Shown: one piece after another, positions 7,281 through 17,159 of the stretch | Layout of the letters: every line of letters begins with the position of its first letter | Numbering within the stretch: the first letter of the stretch is position 1 | Assembly (NCBI RefSeq): GCF_001028175.1 | Contig: NZ_AEJF01000227.1 | Span: forward strand, 1-38,640 | DNA: 38,640 nt | Direction of reading: 5' to 3' | Origin: Caballeronia mineralivorans PML1(12) | GTDB lineage: Bacteria > Pseudomonadota > Gammaproteobacteria > Burkholderiales > Burkholderiaceae | Notes under the pieces: model-generated | What the model saw: the letters and a program-made list of their open reading frames with translations, nothing else | What the model was told of the DNA's origin: nothing | Databases searched by the model: none | Program-made: the position numbers and the translations under genes

Positions 7281-10200
7281 GCCTTCGTATCCGGTTGTCC
7301 GGGTTGCTCCGAGTCCCGATTCCACGGCAGGCCTGCGGACCACCTGACCAGCTTGGAACGCAAGCGGTCGAGGTAGAGGTAGATCACCGGTGTCGTGTAC
7401 AGCGTAAAGACCTGGCTCAGGATCAGGCCGCCCATCACGGTGATACCGAGCGGCTGACGCAGCGATGCGCCCTGGCCAATGGCGATGGCAAGCGGCACCG
7501 CCCCGAGCACGGCCGCGAACGTGGTCATCATGATCGGCCGCAGACGCACCACGGCGGCGGCGTGAATCGCTTGCCGCGCCGGCATCCCTTCGTTGCGCTG
7601 CAACTGGATCGCGACATCGACCATCATGATGCCGTTCTTCTTGACGATACCGATCAGCAGAATGATGCCGATCATCGCGATCACCGAGAACGGCGTGCCG
7701 AAAATCAGCAACGCCAGCGTGGCGCCGATACCGGCCGACGGCAACGTCGACAGGATGGTCAGCGGGTGGATCGAGCTTTCGTACAGCACGCCGAGCACGA
7801 TATACACCACGCCGAGCGCGGCGAGAATCAGCAGCGGCACCGTACCCATGGACTGCGAGTAGGCCGCCGCCGCACCCGCAAACGCACCGTGGATGCTGGC
7901 CGGCATGCCGATCTCGCGGACCGTGTTGTCGATCGCCACGGCCGCCTTGCTCAACGAACCGCCGGCCGGCAGGTTGAACGAAATCGTCGCGGCGACGAGG
8001 CCGCTCTGATGGTTCACCTGCGTCGACGTATGGCTGTTCGCGAACGAAACCAGCGCCGCCAGCGGCACCATGGTCTCCGCTGACGTGCTGTCCGCGCTGC
8101 CTGTCGAACTGCTGCCCTTGCTGTTGGAGATGCTGTTGGTGGTCGCGTTGGCTTGCGCGTTCGAGTTGAGCGAGTTCGTGCTGGACGAACTGCTGGTCGT
8201 GCTCGTCACAGTCGTCGCCGTCACGCCGGACACCGTGCCGCTCGGCATTTGCGTGGCCGCCGTACCGGTGGCATTGCCCGCCGCCTTGCTCAGGTAAATC
8301 TGGCTGAGCGTCTGCGGATACTGCCAGTACTCCGGCGCCACCTCCATCACCACGAAATACTGGTTGAGCGGGTTGTAGATGGTCGACACCGTACGCTGGC
8401 CGAACGCGTCATACAGCACGTTGTCGACCTGGTTGGGCGCGAAGCCGTACCGTGCCGCCGTCGCCCGGTTGATCTTGACGTAGGTCTGCAGACCGTTTTG
8501 CTGCAGGTCCGAGTTCACGTCGAGCAACTGCGCGTGTTCTTTGCCGAGCGCGGCGACGAGTAGCGGCGTCCACTTGAACAGCGCGGCGGAATCGTCGCTG
8601 GTCAGCGTGTACTGATACTCGGCGGCCGACTGCCGTCCGCCGATCCGCAGATCCTGCTGCGCCTGGATAAAGAGCCGCGCGCCCGAGACCTGGTTGAGCC
8701 TGGGCCGCAGGCGGTTCACCACCTCGGTCGCCGTGAGATGGCGTTCAGCCAGCGGTTTCAGTTCGATGAACACGTTCGCAGTATTGAGCGCGCGGCCGCC
8801 GGTAAAGCCGGCCACCGAGGCGACCGCCGGGTCCTTCTGCACGATCTCCTGCAACTGGGCGAGCTTCTTTTGCATCGCCGGGAAGGAGATGCTCTGGTCG
8901 GCGATGATCTGTCCGATCAGGATGCCGGTGTCCTGCTCGGGGAAGAAGGTGGCCGGCACCAGCTTGAACAGGAACACGTTGGCCACGAGCAGACCGATCA
9001 ACAGCAGAATGACCAGCAGCGAATGGTCCAGCACGGCTGTCAGCGAGCGTGCGTAGGCGCCCTTGAAACGGTCGAACTGTGCCTCGACCCACAGCGCCCA
9101 GCGGGCTTTCGAATGCCCGGCGTTGTTGCGGCTCAGCGCGTACGCGCACATCGCCGGCGTGACCGTGAGCGAGATGACGAGCGAAATCAGGATGGCGATG
9201 GACAGCGTGACCGCGAACTCGTGGAACAGCAGGCCGACGATGCCCGGCATCAGCATGATCGGCAGGAACACGGCAATCAGCGACAGGCTCATCGAGATCA
9301 CCGTGAAGCCCACTTCGCCGCTGCCTTTCAACGCGGCTTCCTTGGGACTGAGCCCCAACTCCATGTGGCGCACGATATTCTCCAGCACCACCACCGCGTC
9401 GTCGACCACGAAGCCGGTGCCGATGGTGAGCGCCATCAGCGAGAGATTGTCGATGCTGTAGCCGAGCAGGTACATCGGCCCGAAGGTGCCCACGATCGAC
9501 AGCGGCAACGCGACCGCCGGCACCAGCGTGGCGCGCGGCGACTGCAGGAAGATGAACACCACGCCCACGACCAGCAGCACGGCGATGAACAGCGTGCGTT
9601 CGGTGTCGCCCACTGACGAGCGGACCGACTCCGACCGGTCGATCGCGACGCCCACGTGCACGCTGCTGGGCAGCGTTGCTTCGATCGAGGGCAACACTTG
9701 GCGGATCTGCGCAACCGTATTCACGACATTGCTGCCGGGCATCGGATACACGATCACCAGGATGGCCGACTTGCCGTTGAAGAGTCCGGCGTTACGAATA
9801 TTTTCGTTCGAGTCCTTGACCTCGGCGACATCGCGCAACTGTACCGCCGCGCCGTTGCGATAGGCGACTACCAGGTCGCGGTAGGGCGCGGCCTTGGTGA
9901 TCTGGTCGTTGGACGTGACCACGTAGCGCTGGCTGCCTTCATCCAGGTGGCCCTTGGCGCTGTCGGCGTTCGCCGCACTGATCGCCGCGCGCACGTCCTC
10001 GAGGCCGATCCCGTAGCTGTTCAGCTTACCCGGCTGCAACTCGACCCGCACGGAGGGCAACGCGCCGCCGCCGAGCGTGATCTGGCCCACACCCTTGACC
10101 TGCGAGAGCTGCTGCTGGATCACCGAATCCGCGGAATCGTAGAGCTGCGCCTTGGTGAGGGTGTCCGACGTCAGCGAGAGCACCATGATGGGGGCATCCG

Positions 10201-10603
10201 CCGGGTTGTACTGGCGATAGGTCGGATTGCTGCGCAGCGTGGTCGGCAAGTCGGCGCGGGCCGCCTGGATCGCCGCTTCGACGTCGCGGGCGGCGCCGTT
10301 GATGTCGCGGTTCAGGCCGAACACGACCACGATCATCGACGAGCCGACATAGCTGATCGACGTGAGCTCGCTCACGTCGGCAATGGTCGCCAGGCGCCGC
10401 TCGAGCGGCTCGGCCACCGTGGAGGCCATGATGTCCGGGCTTGCGCCCGCCATGTTCGCCTGCACCACGATCACCGGAAAGGCGATGTTCGGCAACGGCG
10501 CGACCGGCAGCCGGAAATAGGCGAGCGCCCCGGAGATCAGGATCGCGATCGCCAGAAGCGTGGTCGCGACCGGGCGCCGGATGAATAACGCCGAGATGTT
10601 CAA
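7277..10603 (-). CDS. mdtC: RND efflux permease, MdtC type, with a Ser/Thr/Asn-rich insertion
   Basis: A 1108-residue inner-membrane proton/drug antiporter of the HAE1 RND family. The opening NISALFIRRPVATTLLAIAI, the periplasmic motifs DINGAARDVEAAI and NPADAPIMVL, and the transmembrane proton-relay region GTGFVVDDAVVVLENI match MdtC, which works as a heterocomplex with MdtB. The protein is about 70-80 residues longer than E. coli MdtC. The excess is a low-complexity segment at about residues 773-842, between QIYLSKAAG and TMVPLAAL, where MdtC has only a short loop. Its ATG overlaps the stop of the upstream mdtB gene by four bases, and its own stop overlaps the start of the outer-membrane gene in the same way. 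Gene order and sequence support MdtC rather than MdtB. Confidence 0.93.
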   Translation of the reverse strand: MNISALFIRRPVATTLLAIAILISGALAYFRLPVAPLPNIAFPVIVVQANMAGASPDIMASTVAEPLERRLATIADVSELTSISYVGSSMIVVVFGLNRDINGAARDVEAAIQAARADLPTTLRSNPTYRQYNPADAPIMVLSLTSDTLTKAQLYDSADSVIQQQLSQVKGVGQITLGGGALPSVRVELQPGKLNSYGIGLEDVRAAISAANADSAKGHLDEGSQRYVVTSNDQITKAAPYRDLVVAYRNGAAVQLRDVAEVKDSNENIRNAGLFNGKSAILVIVYPMPGSNVVNTVAQIRQVLPSIEATLPSSVHVGVAIDRSESVRSSVGDTERTLFIAVLLVVGVVFIFLQSPRATLVPAVALPLSIVGTFGPMYLLGYSIDNLSLMALTIGTGFVVDDAVVVLENIVRHMELGLSPKEAALKGSGEVGFTVISMSLSLIAVFLPIMLMPGIVGLLFHEFAVTLSIAILISLVISLTVTPAMCAYALSRNNAGHSKARWALWVEAQFDRFKGAYARSLTAVLDHSLLVILLLIGLLVANVFLFKLVPATFFPEQDTGILIGQIIADQSISFPAMQKKLAQLQEIVQKDPAVASVAGFTGGRALNTANVFIELKPLAERHLTATEVVNRLRPRLNQVSGARLFIQAQQDLRIGGRQSAAEYQYTLTSDDSAALFKWTPLLVAALGKEHAQLLDVNSDLQQNGLQTYVKINRATAARYGFAPNQVDNVLYDAFGQRTVSTIYNPLNQYFVVMEVAPEYWQYPQTLSQIYLSKAAGNATGTAATQMPSGTVSGVTATTVTSTTSSSSSTNSLNSNAQANATTNSISNSKGSSSTGSADSTSAETMVPLAALVSFANSHTSTQVNHQSGLVAATISFNLPAGGSLSKAAVAIDNTVREIGMPASIHGAFAGAAAAYSQSMGTVPLLILAALGVVYIVLGVLYESSIHPLTILSTLPSAGIGATLALLIFGTPFSVIAMIGIILLIGIVKKNGIMMVDVAIQLQRNEGMPARQAIHAAAVVRLRPIMMTTFAAVLGAVPLAIAIGQGASLRQPLGITVMGGLILSQVFTLYTTPVIYLYLDRLRSKLVRWSAGLPWNRDSEQPGQPDTKA
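8075..8285 (-). other. Low-complexity Ser/Thr/Asn/Ala insertion within mdtC
   Basis: About 70 codons encode a stretch dominated by Ser, Thr, Asn, Ala and Gly, including a run of five serines and repeated TSTT and NSNAQ-like elements. It interrupts the periplasmic part of the permease at a loop that is only a few residues long in E. coli MdtC. The reading frame is maintained on both sides, so it is an in-frame expansion and not a frameshift artefact. It is likely a flexible linker. Confidence 0.75.
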
Positions 10604-13600
10604 GGCGTGTCCTCCGTCGTGCCCTCCGAATTGCGGCGTCGCCTACGGTTCACGCGCTCGGCCATCCTGTCGAAGAACAGGTAGATCACCGGCGTGGTGA
10701 AGAGCGTCAGCATCTGGCTCAGCGTCAGGCCGCCGATGATCGCGAGACCCAGCGGCCGGCGCAGTTCCGAACCTGTGCCGCTGCCGAGCAGCATCGGCAG
10801 GGCGCCGAGCATGGCGGCGAGCGTTGTCATGAGGATCGGGCGGAAGCGCAGCAGCGACGCCTCGAAGATCGCCTCGCGCGGCGCCTTGCCGTGATTGCGC
10901 TCGGCATCCAGCGCGAAGTCCACCATCATGATGGCGTTCTTCTTGACGATGCCGATCAGCAGCACGATGCCGATGATGCCGATCACATCCAGATCGCTGC
11001 CGGCGATCATCAGCGCGAGCAGGGCGCCGATGCCCGCCGAGGGCAGCGTGGAGAGAATCGTCACCGGATGGATGAAGCTCTCATACAGCACGCCGAGCAC
11101 GATATACACCGCGACCAGCGCCGCGATCAGCAGGTACACCTCGCTCGACAGAGAATCCTCGAACGCCTGGGCCGCGCCTTGCAGCGACGAGGTGATCGAC
11201 GGCGGCAGGCTCACCGACTGTTCCGCTGCATGGATGTCCTTCACCGCCGTGCTCAACGACGCACCCTTCGCGAGGTTGAACGAGATCGTGACGGACGGGA
11301 ACTGCGCCAGATGGCTGATCACCAGCGGCGACTTCGTGATCTGGATCTTGGCGATGGCGGACAGCGGCACCTGGCCGGTGCTGCCGGTCTGGCTCGGCAG
11401 ATACAGGTTGCCGATCGATTGCACGTCCGGCAGTGCTTCCGGCTTGGCGACGAGGATCACCCGGTACTGGTTCGACTGCTCGAAGATGGTCGAGACGATC
11501 CGCTGGCCGAGTGCGTCGTACAGGGCGTTGTCGATGGTCGCCGGCGTGATGCCGAAGCGCGCGGCCAGTTGCCGGTTGACTTCGACGTTCACGCTTAAGC
11601 CCTCGGTATTCATGTCGCTTTGCACGTCGGCGAGCGACGGAATCTGCTTCATGCGCGACACCAGTTCCGGCACGTACTTCTGAAACGCCTGCTGGCTCGG
11701 TCCGCGCAGCACGAAGCTGTACTGGTTCGGCGAGACCGTGGTGTCGAGCGTCAGATCCTGCTCAGGCTGCATGTAGAGCCTCACGCCGGGCACATTAGCG
11801 ACTTCCTGCTGCAGGCGCCGCGCGATCTCTTGCGCCGTGTCGGAACGCTTGTCCCGGTCACGCAGGTTGATCAGGAAGCGGCCGTTGTTCAGCGTGGAAT
11901 TGGTGCCGTCGATGCCCACGTAGGAGGTGAGCGAGGTGACGTCAGGGTCTTTCAGGATCGCATCGGCGAGGGCGCTCTGGCGGGTCACCATCGCCTTGTA
12001 GGACACCGAGTTGTCGGCCACGCTGATGCCCTCGATCACACCGACGTCCTGCACCGGAAAGAGGCCTTTCGGGATCACCACGTACAGGATGCCGGTCAGC
12101 ACGACGGTACCGACCGCCACCGCGAGCGTGAGCAACTGATGGTCCAGCACCCAGCGCAGGCCGCGTTCATAAGCGGCGAGCGTCTTGTTGAAGAGGCCTT
12201 CGCTGATGCGCTCGAAGCGGCTTGGATGCCGTTCGGCCTGCGCGCGCAACATGCGCGCGCAGAGCATCGGCACCACGGTCAGCGAGACCACCGCCGAGAT
12301 CACGATGGTGACCGCGAGCGTCACCGCGAATTCGCTGAAGAGACGCCCGATCACACCGCCCATGAAGAGCAACGGAATCAATACGGCGATCAGCGAGATG
12401 GTCAGCGAGAGAATCGTGAAGCCAATCTGCCCGGCGCCTTCCAGCGCGGCCTCGAGCGGCGTCTTGCCTTCCTCCAGATAGCGCACGATGTTCTCGATCA
12501 TCACGATCGAGTCGTCGACCACGAAACCGGTGGCAATAATCAGCGCCATCAGCGAGAGGTTGTCGATCGAATAGTTCAGCTGGTACATCACCGCCAGCGT
12601 GCCGATCAGCGAGACCGGCACCGAGATGCTCGGGATCAGCGTGGCCGGCACGTTGCGCAGGAACACGAAGATCACCGCCACCACCAGCACGATCGCCAGT
12701 ATCAGTTCGAGCGCCGCGTCGGACACCGACGAGCGGATCACGCCCGTGCTGTCCGACACCACCGTGACCTTCATGCCGGCCGGCAGCGTGGATTCGAGCT
12801 GCGGCAACTGCTTCATGATCTGGTTGACCGTGGCGATCACGTTCGCGCCCGGCTGGCGCTGCACGTTGAGCACGATGGCGGGCGAGCCGTTGTACCAGGC
12901 GCCGCGCTCGACGTCCTGCGCGGCCTGGCTCACGCGCGCAACGTCGCGCATGAACACCGGCGCACCGTTCTGATAGGCGACCACGGTGTCCAGGTAGTCC
13001 TTCGGATCGGTGATCTGGTCGTTGCCGTTGATCGTGTAGTCGAGGTCCGGGCCGTCGAAATTACCCTTCGGCTGGCTCACGTTGACGTAGCTGAGCAGCG
13101 TGCGCAAGTCGTCGATGTTCAGGCCGTAGGCGGCCAGTTTGTGCGGATCCGCTTCTACACGAATGGCCGGCACGTTGCCGCCGCTCGTCGTGACCACGCC
13201 CACGCCCGACACTTCGGAAATCTTGGTGCCGAGGCGGTTGTTGGCGATGTCCTCAAGCTGGGTCAACGACATCGACTTCGACGTGACCGCGAGCGTCAGG
13301 ATCGGCTGGTCGGCCGGGTTCACTTTCGCATAGGTCGGCGGCGCCGGCAGGCCGGAGGGCAGGTAGCTGTTGGCCGCGTTGATGGCCTGCTGGACGTTCT
13401 GCTCGGCGACATCGAGGTTCAGCGACAGGTCGAACTGCAGCGTGATGACCGACGCGCCATCCGAGCTATACGACGTCATCTGCTGCAGGCCGGGGATCTC
13501 GCCCAGTTGCACTTCGAGCGGCGCGGTCACCGTGGTGGCCATCACGTCCGGGCTCGCGCCCGGATAGAAGGTCTGCACCTGGATGGTTGGATAGTCGACG

Positions 13601-13716
13601 TTGGGCAGCGAGGAGACCGGCAGCACGCGCATGGCGACGAGGCCCACCAGCACGAGGGCGATCATCAGCAGCATCGTGGCTACCGGTCTAAGAATAAACA
13701 GACGGGAAATATTCAT
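10600..13716 (-). CDS. mdtB: RND efflux permease, MdtB type
   Basis: A 1038-residue RND drug-efflux permease, the normal length for this family (E. coli MdtB is about 1040). The N terminus NISRLFILRPVATMLLMIAL and the sequence PNVDYPTIQVQTFYPGASPD follow MdtB closely, as do DVAEQNVQQAINAA and NPADQPILTLAVTS. The fourth-helix region ATGFVVDDSIVMIENI carries the paired aspartates needed for proton relay. It begins 18 bases after the adaptor gene and overlaps the mdtC start by four bases, so all pump subunits are made from one transcript in a fixed ratio. In E. coli MdtB and MdtC form a mixed trimer with MdtA. The same is expected here by homology, with substrates unknown. Confidence 0.94.
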   Translation of the reverse strand: MNISRLFILRPVATMLLMIALVLVGLVAMRVLPVSSLPNVDYPTIQVQTFYPGASPDVMATTVTAPLEVQLGEIPGLQQMTSYSSDGASVITLQFDLSLNLDVAEQNVQQAINAANSYLPSGLPAPPTYAKVNPADQPILTLAVTSKSMSLTQLEDIANNRLGTKISEVSGVGVVTTSGGNVPAIRVEADPHKLAAYGLNIDDLRTLLSYVNVSQPKGNFDGPDLDYTINGNDQITDPKDYLDTVVAYQNGAPVFMRDVARVSQAAQDVERGAWYNGSPAIVLNVQRQPGANVIATVNQIMKQLPQLESTLPAGMKVTVVSDSTGVIRSSVSDAALELILAIVLVVAVIFVFLRNVPATLIPSISVPVSLIGTLAVMYQLNYSIDNLSLMALIIATGFVVDDSIVMIENIVRYLEEGKTPLEAALEGAGQIGFTILSLTISLIAVLIPLLFMGGVIGRLFSEFAVTLAVTIVISAVVSLTVVPMLCARMLRAQAERHPSRFERISEGLFNKTLAAYERGLRWVLDHQLLTLAVAVGTVVLTGILYVVIPKGLFPVQDVGVIEGISVADNSVSYKAMVTRQSALADAILKDPDVTSLTSYVGIDGTNSTLNNGRFLINLRDRDKRSDTAQEIARRLQQEVANVPGVRLYMQPEQDLTLDTTVSPNQYSFVLRGPSQQAFQKYVPELVSRMKQIPSLADVQSDMNTEGLSVNVEVNRQLAARFGITPATIDNALYDALGQRIVSTIFEQSNQYRVILVAKPEALPDVQSIGNLYLPSQTGSTGQVPLSAIAKIQITKSPLVISHLAQFPSVTISFNLAKGASLSTAVKDIHAAEQSVSLPPSITSSLQGAAQAFEDSLSSEVYLLIAALVAVYIVLGVLYESFIHPVTILSTLPSAGIGALLALMIAGSDLDVIGIIGIVLLIGIVKKNAIMMVDFALDAERNHGKAPREAIFEASLLRFRPILMTTLAAMLGALPMLLGSGTGSELRRPLGLAIIGGLTLSQMLTLFTTPVIYLFFDRMAERVNRRRRRNSEGTTEDTP

Positions 13717-13734
13717 CGGCGCGTGGGTCCGCTT

Positions 13735-15000
13735 CTACGAAGCAGCATTGGCCGACGCGGCTTCGGGCGCCGCAGCGGGCTCCGAGGCACCGTGGGCCCG
13801 TTTGTGCCGGCCGGAGGCAGCTGCGGAATCCGAGGCAGCGGCGTCAGCCGCGGCGGGTTTCGCATTGGCCGCCCGGATCTTGGCGCCGTCGTTCAGGCGG
13901 TCCGTGCCGTCCGTGACCACCACGTTGCCCGCCGAGAGGCCGGACAGGATGACCGTGTTCTTGCCGTCGCTCGGGCCGAGCTTGACCTTATGCACGGAAA
14001 CGGAATTGTCCGCGTTGACGAGATACACGTAGTCGCCGGGCGCCCCGGTTTGCACAGCGGGCGTGGGCACCAGCACGGCATTCTGCATCGTATCGACCAG
14101 CAGCTTGACATTGACGAACTCGTTCGGGAAGAGCGCTTCGTCGTCGTTGGTGAAAGTTGCGCGTAAGGTGACCGTGCCCGTCGCCGTAGCCATCTGGTTG
14201 CTGACGGCGTACAGCGTACCGGTGGCAATCTCGCGCGCGTTGTCGCTGGTATAGGCGGTGACCGGTAACGTAGCGCCCGCATTCAGGCGCTGCACGACGG
14301 TGGCCAGCGAGTCTTGCGGCACTGTGAACTGCACCGTGGTCGGCTTGATCGTGGTGATGACAACGATGCCCGTCGACGACGACGCCGTGACGTAGTTGCC
14401 CGGGTCGACGAGACGCAGGCCGACCTTTCCGGCGACCGGCGCGGTGATGCGGCAATAGGTCAGATTGAGGTCGTCTTGAGCGATGGTGGCCAGATCCAGC
14501 TTGACCGCGGCCTCGTCCTGCTGGACGAGGAACTGCTGGTCCGCGTAGGTTTGCTCGGCGATCGACTTGCGCTCGTTCAACTGCGTGTAGCGGACCAGGT
14601 CGGCACGCGCCTGGGCGAGCGAGGCCCTGTCTTTGGCGAGCGTCGCCTCGGCCTGCTGCTTGTTGATCTCATACTGGCGCGGATCGATCTGGGCCAGGAA
14701 CTGGCCTTTCTGCACTTCCTGGCCTTCGTGATAACCGACGGCAGTCAGGTAGCCGCTCAGTTGCGGCAGCACGGTCACGGTGGCGGTAGGGGTGACGGTG
14801 CCAAGTTCGTTCAAGGTGACCGGCATCGAGCCGAGCGTTACGCTAGCAACCGTCACGACGATCGGTGCTGCGTCGCGCGCGGGCTTCTTCTGGGTCAACA
14901 GGTGGACAACGACAAGCGCGATCAGCGCCAGCACGATTACCCCAAACAGGATGAGCCCGCGTCGGGAGCGCTTTGGCTGCTTGGACACGGCTTCGCTCAT
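13735..15000 (-). CDS. mdtA: RND periplasmic adaptor (membrane fusion) protein, MdtA type
   Basis: A 421-residue HlyD/MdtA-type adaptor that bridges the inner-membrane permeases and the outer-membrane channel. A basic start and one membrane anchor (about residues 15-35, RRGLILFGVIVLALIALVV) precede the barrel-sandwich region (SGYLTAVGYHEGQEVQKGQ), the hairpin with alternating Ala, Gln and Arg, and the beta-barrel and membrane-proximal domains (TITAPVAGKVGLR-like, seen here as RITAPVAGKVGLR). The last 60 residues are unusually Ala-rich and probably disordered. The start at 15000 follows GGAGATATCT, a good ribosome-binding site. The frame is open further upstream but without family sequence. 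It is the first gene of the operon. Confidence 0.93.
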   Translation of the reverse strand: MSEAVSKQPKRSRRGLILFGVIVLALIALVVVHLLTQKKPARDAAPIVVTVASVTLGSMPVTLNELGTVTPTATVTVLPQLSGYLTAVGYHEGQEVQKGQFLAQIDPRQYEINKQQAEATLAKDRASLAQARADLVRYTQLNERKSIAEQTYADQQFLVQQDEAAVKLDLATIAQDDLNLTYCRITAPVAGKVGLRLVDPGNYVTASSSTGIVVITTIKPTTVQFTVPQDSLATVVQRLNAGATLPVTAYTSDNAREIATGTLYAVSNQMATATGTVTLRATFTNDDEALFPNEFVNVKLLVDTMQNAVLVPTPAVQTGAPGDYVYLVNADNSVSVHKVKLGPSDGKNTVILSGLSAGNVVVTDGTDRLNDGAKIRAANAKPAAADAAASDSAAASGRHKRAHGASEPAAAPEAASANAAS

Positions 15001-15091
15001 AGATATCTCCGAAAACAGATGCTGTCGTTGATGATTGGGCGGGGAGTGATCCCCAGCCGGGACTGTGGAAAAGTGCCACGGTTCCCTCGCG

Positions 15092-15119
15092 TTGTAACCA
15101 TGGATCAAGCCTTTGACAA
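15092..15119 (-). promoter_or_regulatory. Possible sigma-70 promoter for mdtABC-oprM
   Basis: On the minus strand, TTGTCA (15114-15119) is followed after 16 bases by TTACAA (15092-15097), about 90 bases before the mdtA start. The element CGTTGTAA occurs twice here (about 15090 and 15130), one copy overlapping the proposed -10, so a regulator could bind. The promoter match is only moderate. Confidence 0.3.
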
Positions 15120-15868
15120 TGTTTTATTACGTTGTAAGCCACGCTGGCCGCGCGAACGGCGCAATAGCCGTCTGTTGTTCATATTGACCTCAGTAGCAGA
15201 GGAGGGACGCGGATTGAGTAAAGAATGGCGTCAATGTACCCGGCTCGCGCGAGGCTTGAGTTACACGAATGCAATAATGTCGATCCCTGAAATGGTTTTG
15301 TTTTGCGTTCTCGGGCGCGTAGCCTGTACCGACAGGCGGCTGGACGGGGGATCTGCCGCCAGACGGCGGTCCCAAGGAACAGTAATACGCAAAGAAGGCA
15401 GACGGCCGGCTGACCATCAGAAGGTTTGAAAGGTTCTAGAAAGTAATAACGTGCGGTGGTGCTTCGAGCGGTATTTCGCCGAGCTTGACGAGCGCGTTGA
15501 ATCAGGATTCGACCCGTCGATCAGCTTGTCGGCGGATGTCCGCGAACTGACAGCTCCAGAGGGAGCGCTGCCGCTCGGATCTAACCAGCCAAAGGGCGGA
15601 GAACACACTGAAAAAGCCAGGCCATCTGCCGTCCACCAGTTTTGCTCATTAATTATCAAGCTATCCTCAGCATATCGACACGACCCGATCACCTTGCTGC
15701 GACGGATCCATTAAGTGTCGATTTCGGAGAATCATAACAACCCGTAATAATCCGTATTTTTCGTAATGATTTTACTTGGTCGCTTTCGGTTATCGTGACA
15801 AAACCCTACAAGGCTCTGCCACGCTGAATATAGCGTAAAGAATCCGTCAAAAACCAAGGCAGCATTTA
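15120..15868. other. Intergenic region between mdtA and the lpxD remnant
   Basis: No supported gene. Open frames at about 15417-15714 on both strands have no recognisable domain. The segment 15720-15800 is clearly AT-richer than its surroundings and contains CGTA elements at 15743, 15753 and 15762, spaced 10 and 9 bases apart. This is probably the control region of the broken lpxD gene. A GC-rich GCCGCC/GGCGG hairpin lies near 15352-15368. Confidence 0.4.
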
Positions 15869-16893
15869 ATGAACAATAAGTTCATCGTCGACGCGCGTTT
15901 CTATGCTCGGAGTGGGCCTTACAATCTCGCTGAAGTCGCTGTCGCAGCCAATGGCACCGCGGAGGCGTCCGATCGCATGCTGACCGGGGTTGCGCCGCTT
16001 CAGCACGCCGGGCCGGCCGAAGTCAGCTTCCTGGACAACAGTCGATACGCCTCGTTGCTGGAGAAGACAGGTGCGGGTGCTGTAATCGTACATCCTGACA
16101 TGGTGGGCCGCGTGCCGCCCTCGGCGAGTCCGATCATCACGACGGCGACCTACGAGGGCTGGGCGCGAGTCTCCGCACTGTTCCATCCAGTGGCTCCAAC
16201 TAGCCCCGGGATCCACCCGACGGCGTTCGTGGCGCCCGGTGTTGTCGTCGATCCGACGGCGGAGATTGGCGCCTTTGCCTGTATTGAGGGCGGGGTGCAG
16301 ATTGGACCGAGGTGCAGGATCGGATCGTATGTGAGCATCGGTAGCGGGGTCGTGATCGGCGAGGACTGCCGGTCGGCGCCCACGTCACCATCAGCCACGC
16401 GTCGCTCGGAGCGCGTGTCTGTCTGCTTCCTGGAGTCCGTATCGGACAGGAGGGCTTCGGATTCGCAAGAACGAAGGCTGGTTTCCTGACTATCCCGCAC
16501 CTTGGGCGGGTCATCATCGAGAACGACGTCGAGGTCGGGGCAAATTCTACGATTGACCGGGGTTCGATCCAGGACACTGTGATTGGGGCCGGGACACGGA
16601 TCGACAATCTTGTCCAGATCGGCCACAACGTACGTCTTGGCCGCTGCTGCGTCATTGTCGCCCAGGTCGGCATCTCCGGGTCAACGGTGCTGGAGGACTT
16701 TGTCCAGGTGGGCGGCCAGGCAGCTATGGCCGGTCATCTGCGCATCGGATGTGGCGCACAGATCGGCGCTCAGGCCGGGGTTATCTCGGATGTGCCCGCA
16801 GCGGCCGTCCTGCTCGGCAGCCCGGCCCAATCGCGGTACGAGTTTTTTCGACAAGTGGCTGCACTTAAGCGCATGGTCCATCGGCCAAAGTGA
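15869..16893 (+). pseudogene. lpxD: LpxD paralogue interrupted by a frameshift
   Basis: The region encodes a UDP-3-O-(3-hydroxyacyl)glucosamine N-acyltransferase, the third step of lipid A synthesis, but in two frames. Frame one runs from the ATG at 15869 to a stop at 16487 and carries the N-terminal uridine-binding domain (LAEVAVAANGTAE, SFLDNSRYASLLEKTGAGAVIV) and the start of the left-handed beta-helix (hexapeptide repeats from HPTAFVAPGV). At 16370-16372 one base appears missing. From there a second frame continues the hexapeptide repeats without loss to a stop at 16891-16893, including STIDRGSIQDTVIG and the catalytic-type IGHNV histidine. The repaired protein would have about 341 residues. 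It is not next to fabZ or lpxA, so it is an extra copy. A sequencing error cannot be excluded; otherwise this is a recent pseudogene. Confidence 0.82.
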
Positions 16894-17159
16894 GTGTCGG
16901 CTCCCCGTCATTGGAGAGGGCTAATGTGTCAGTGACATCGCGGCTTCGAGGCGTTGGCAAGGATCGACCCGGACTCTTCATGAAGCTCCGAAAGGATTTT
17001 GTGTGGCGCTTGCGATTATGTGATGGAGGGTTAAAGACTCGGCCTAGACGCGTTCCTTTGGGCCATCCGCGGAAATCCACGATTTTTTCGCATCTGCGGT
17101 ACATGCAGTACAAATAGAGTTCTCCTGCTTGCGGGGAAGACGGCAGGCGTGCTTGCTCG

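Noticed and set aside
7295..14166. Very long plus-strand open frames opposite the efflux genes (up to 848 codons)
   Set aside because: They are antisense shadows of high-GC genes. Composition is dominated by Arg, His, Gln and Asp, with no domain and no ribosome-binding site.
15451..15714. An 87-codon frame in the mdtA-lpxD gap
   Set aside because: It has no ribosome-binding site or domain, and the opposite strand is equally open over the same bases. It may be a decayed fragment but cannot be supported.
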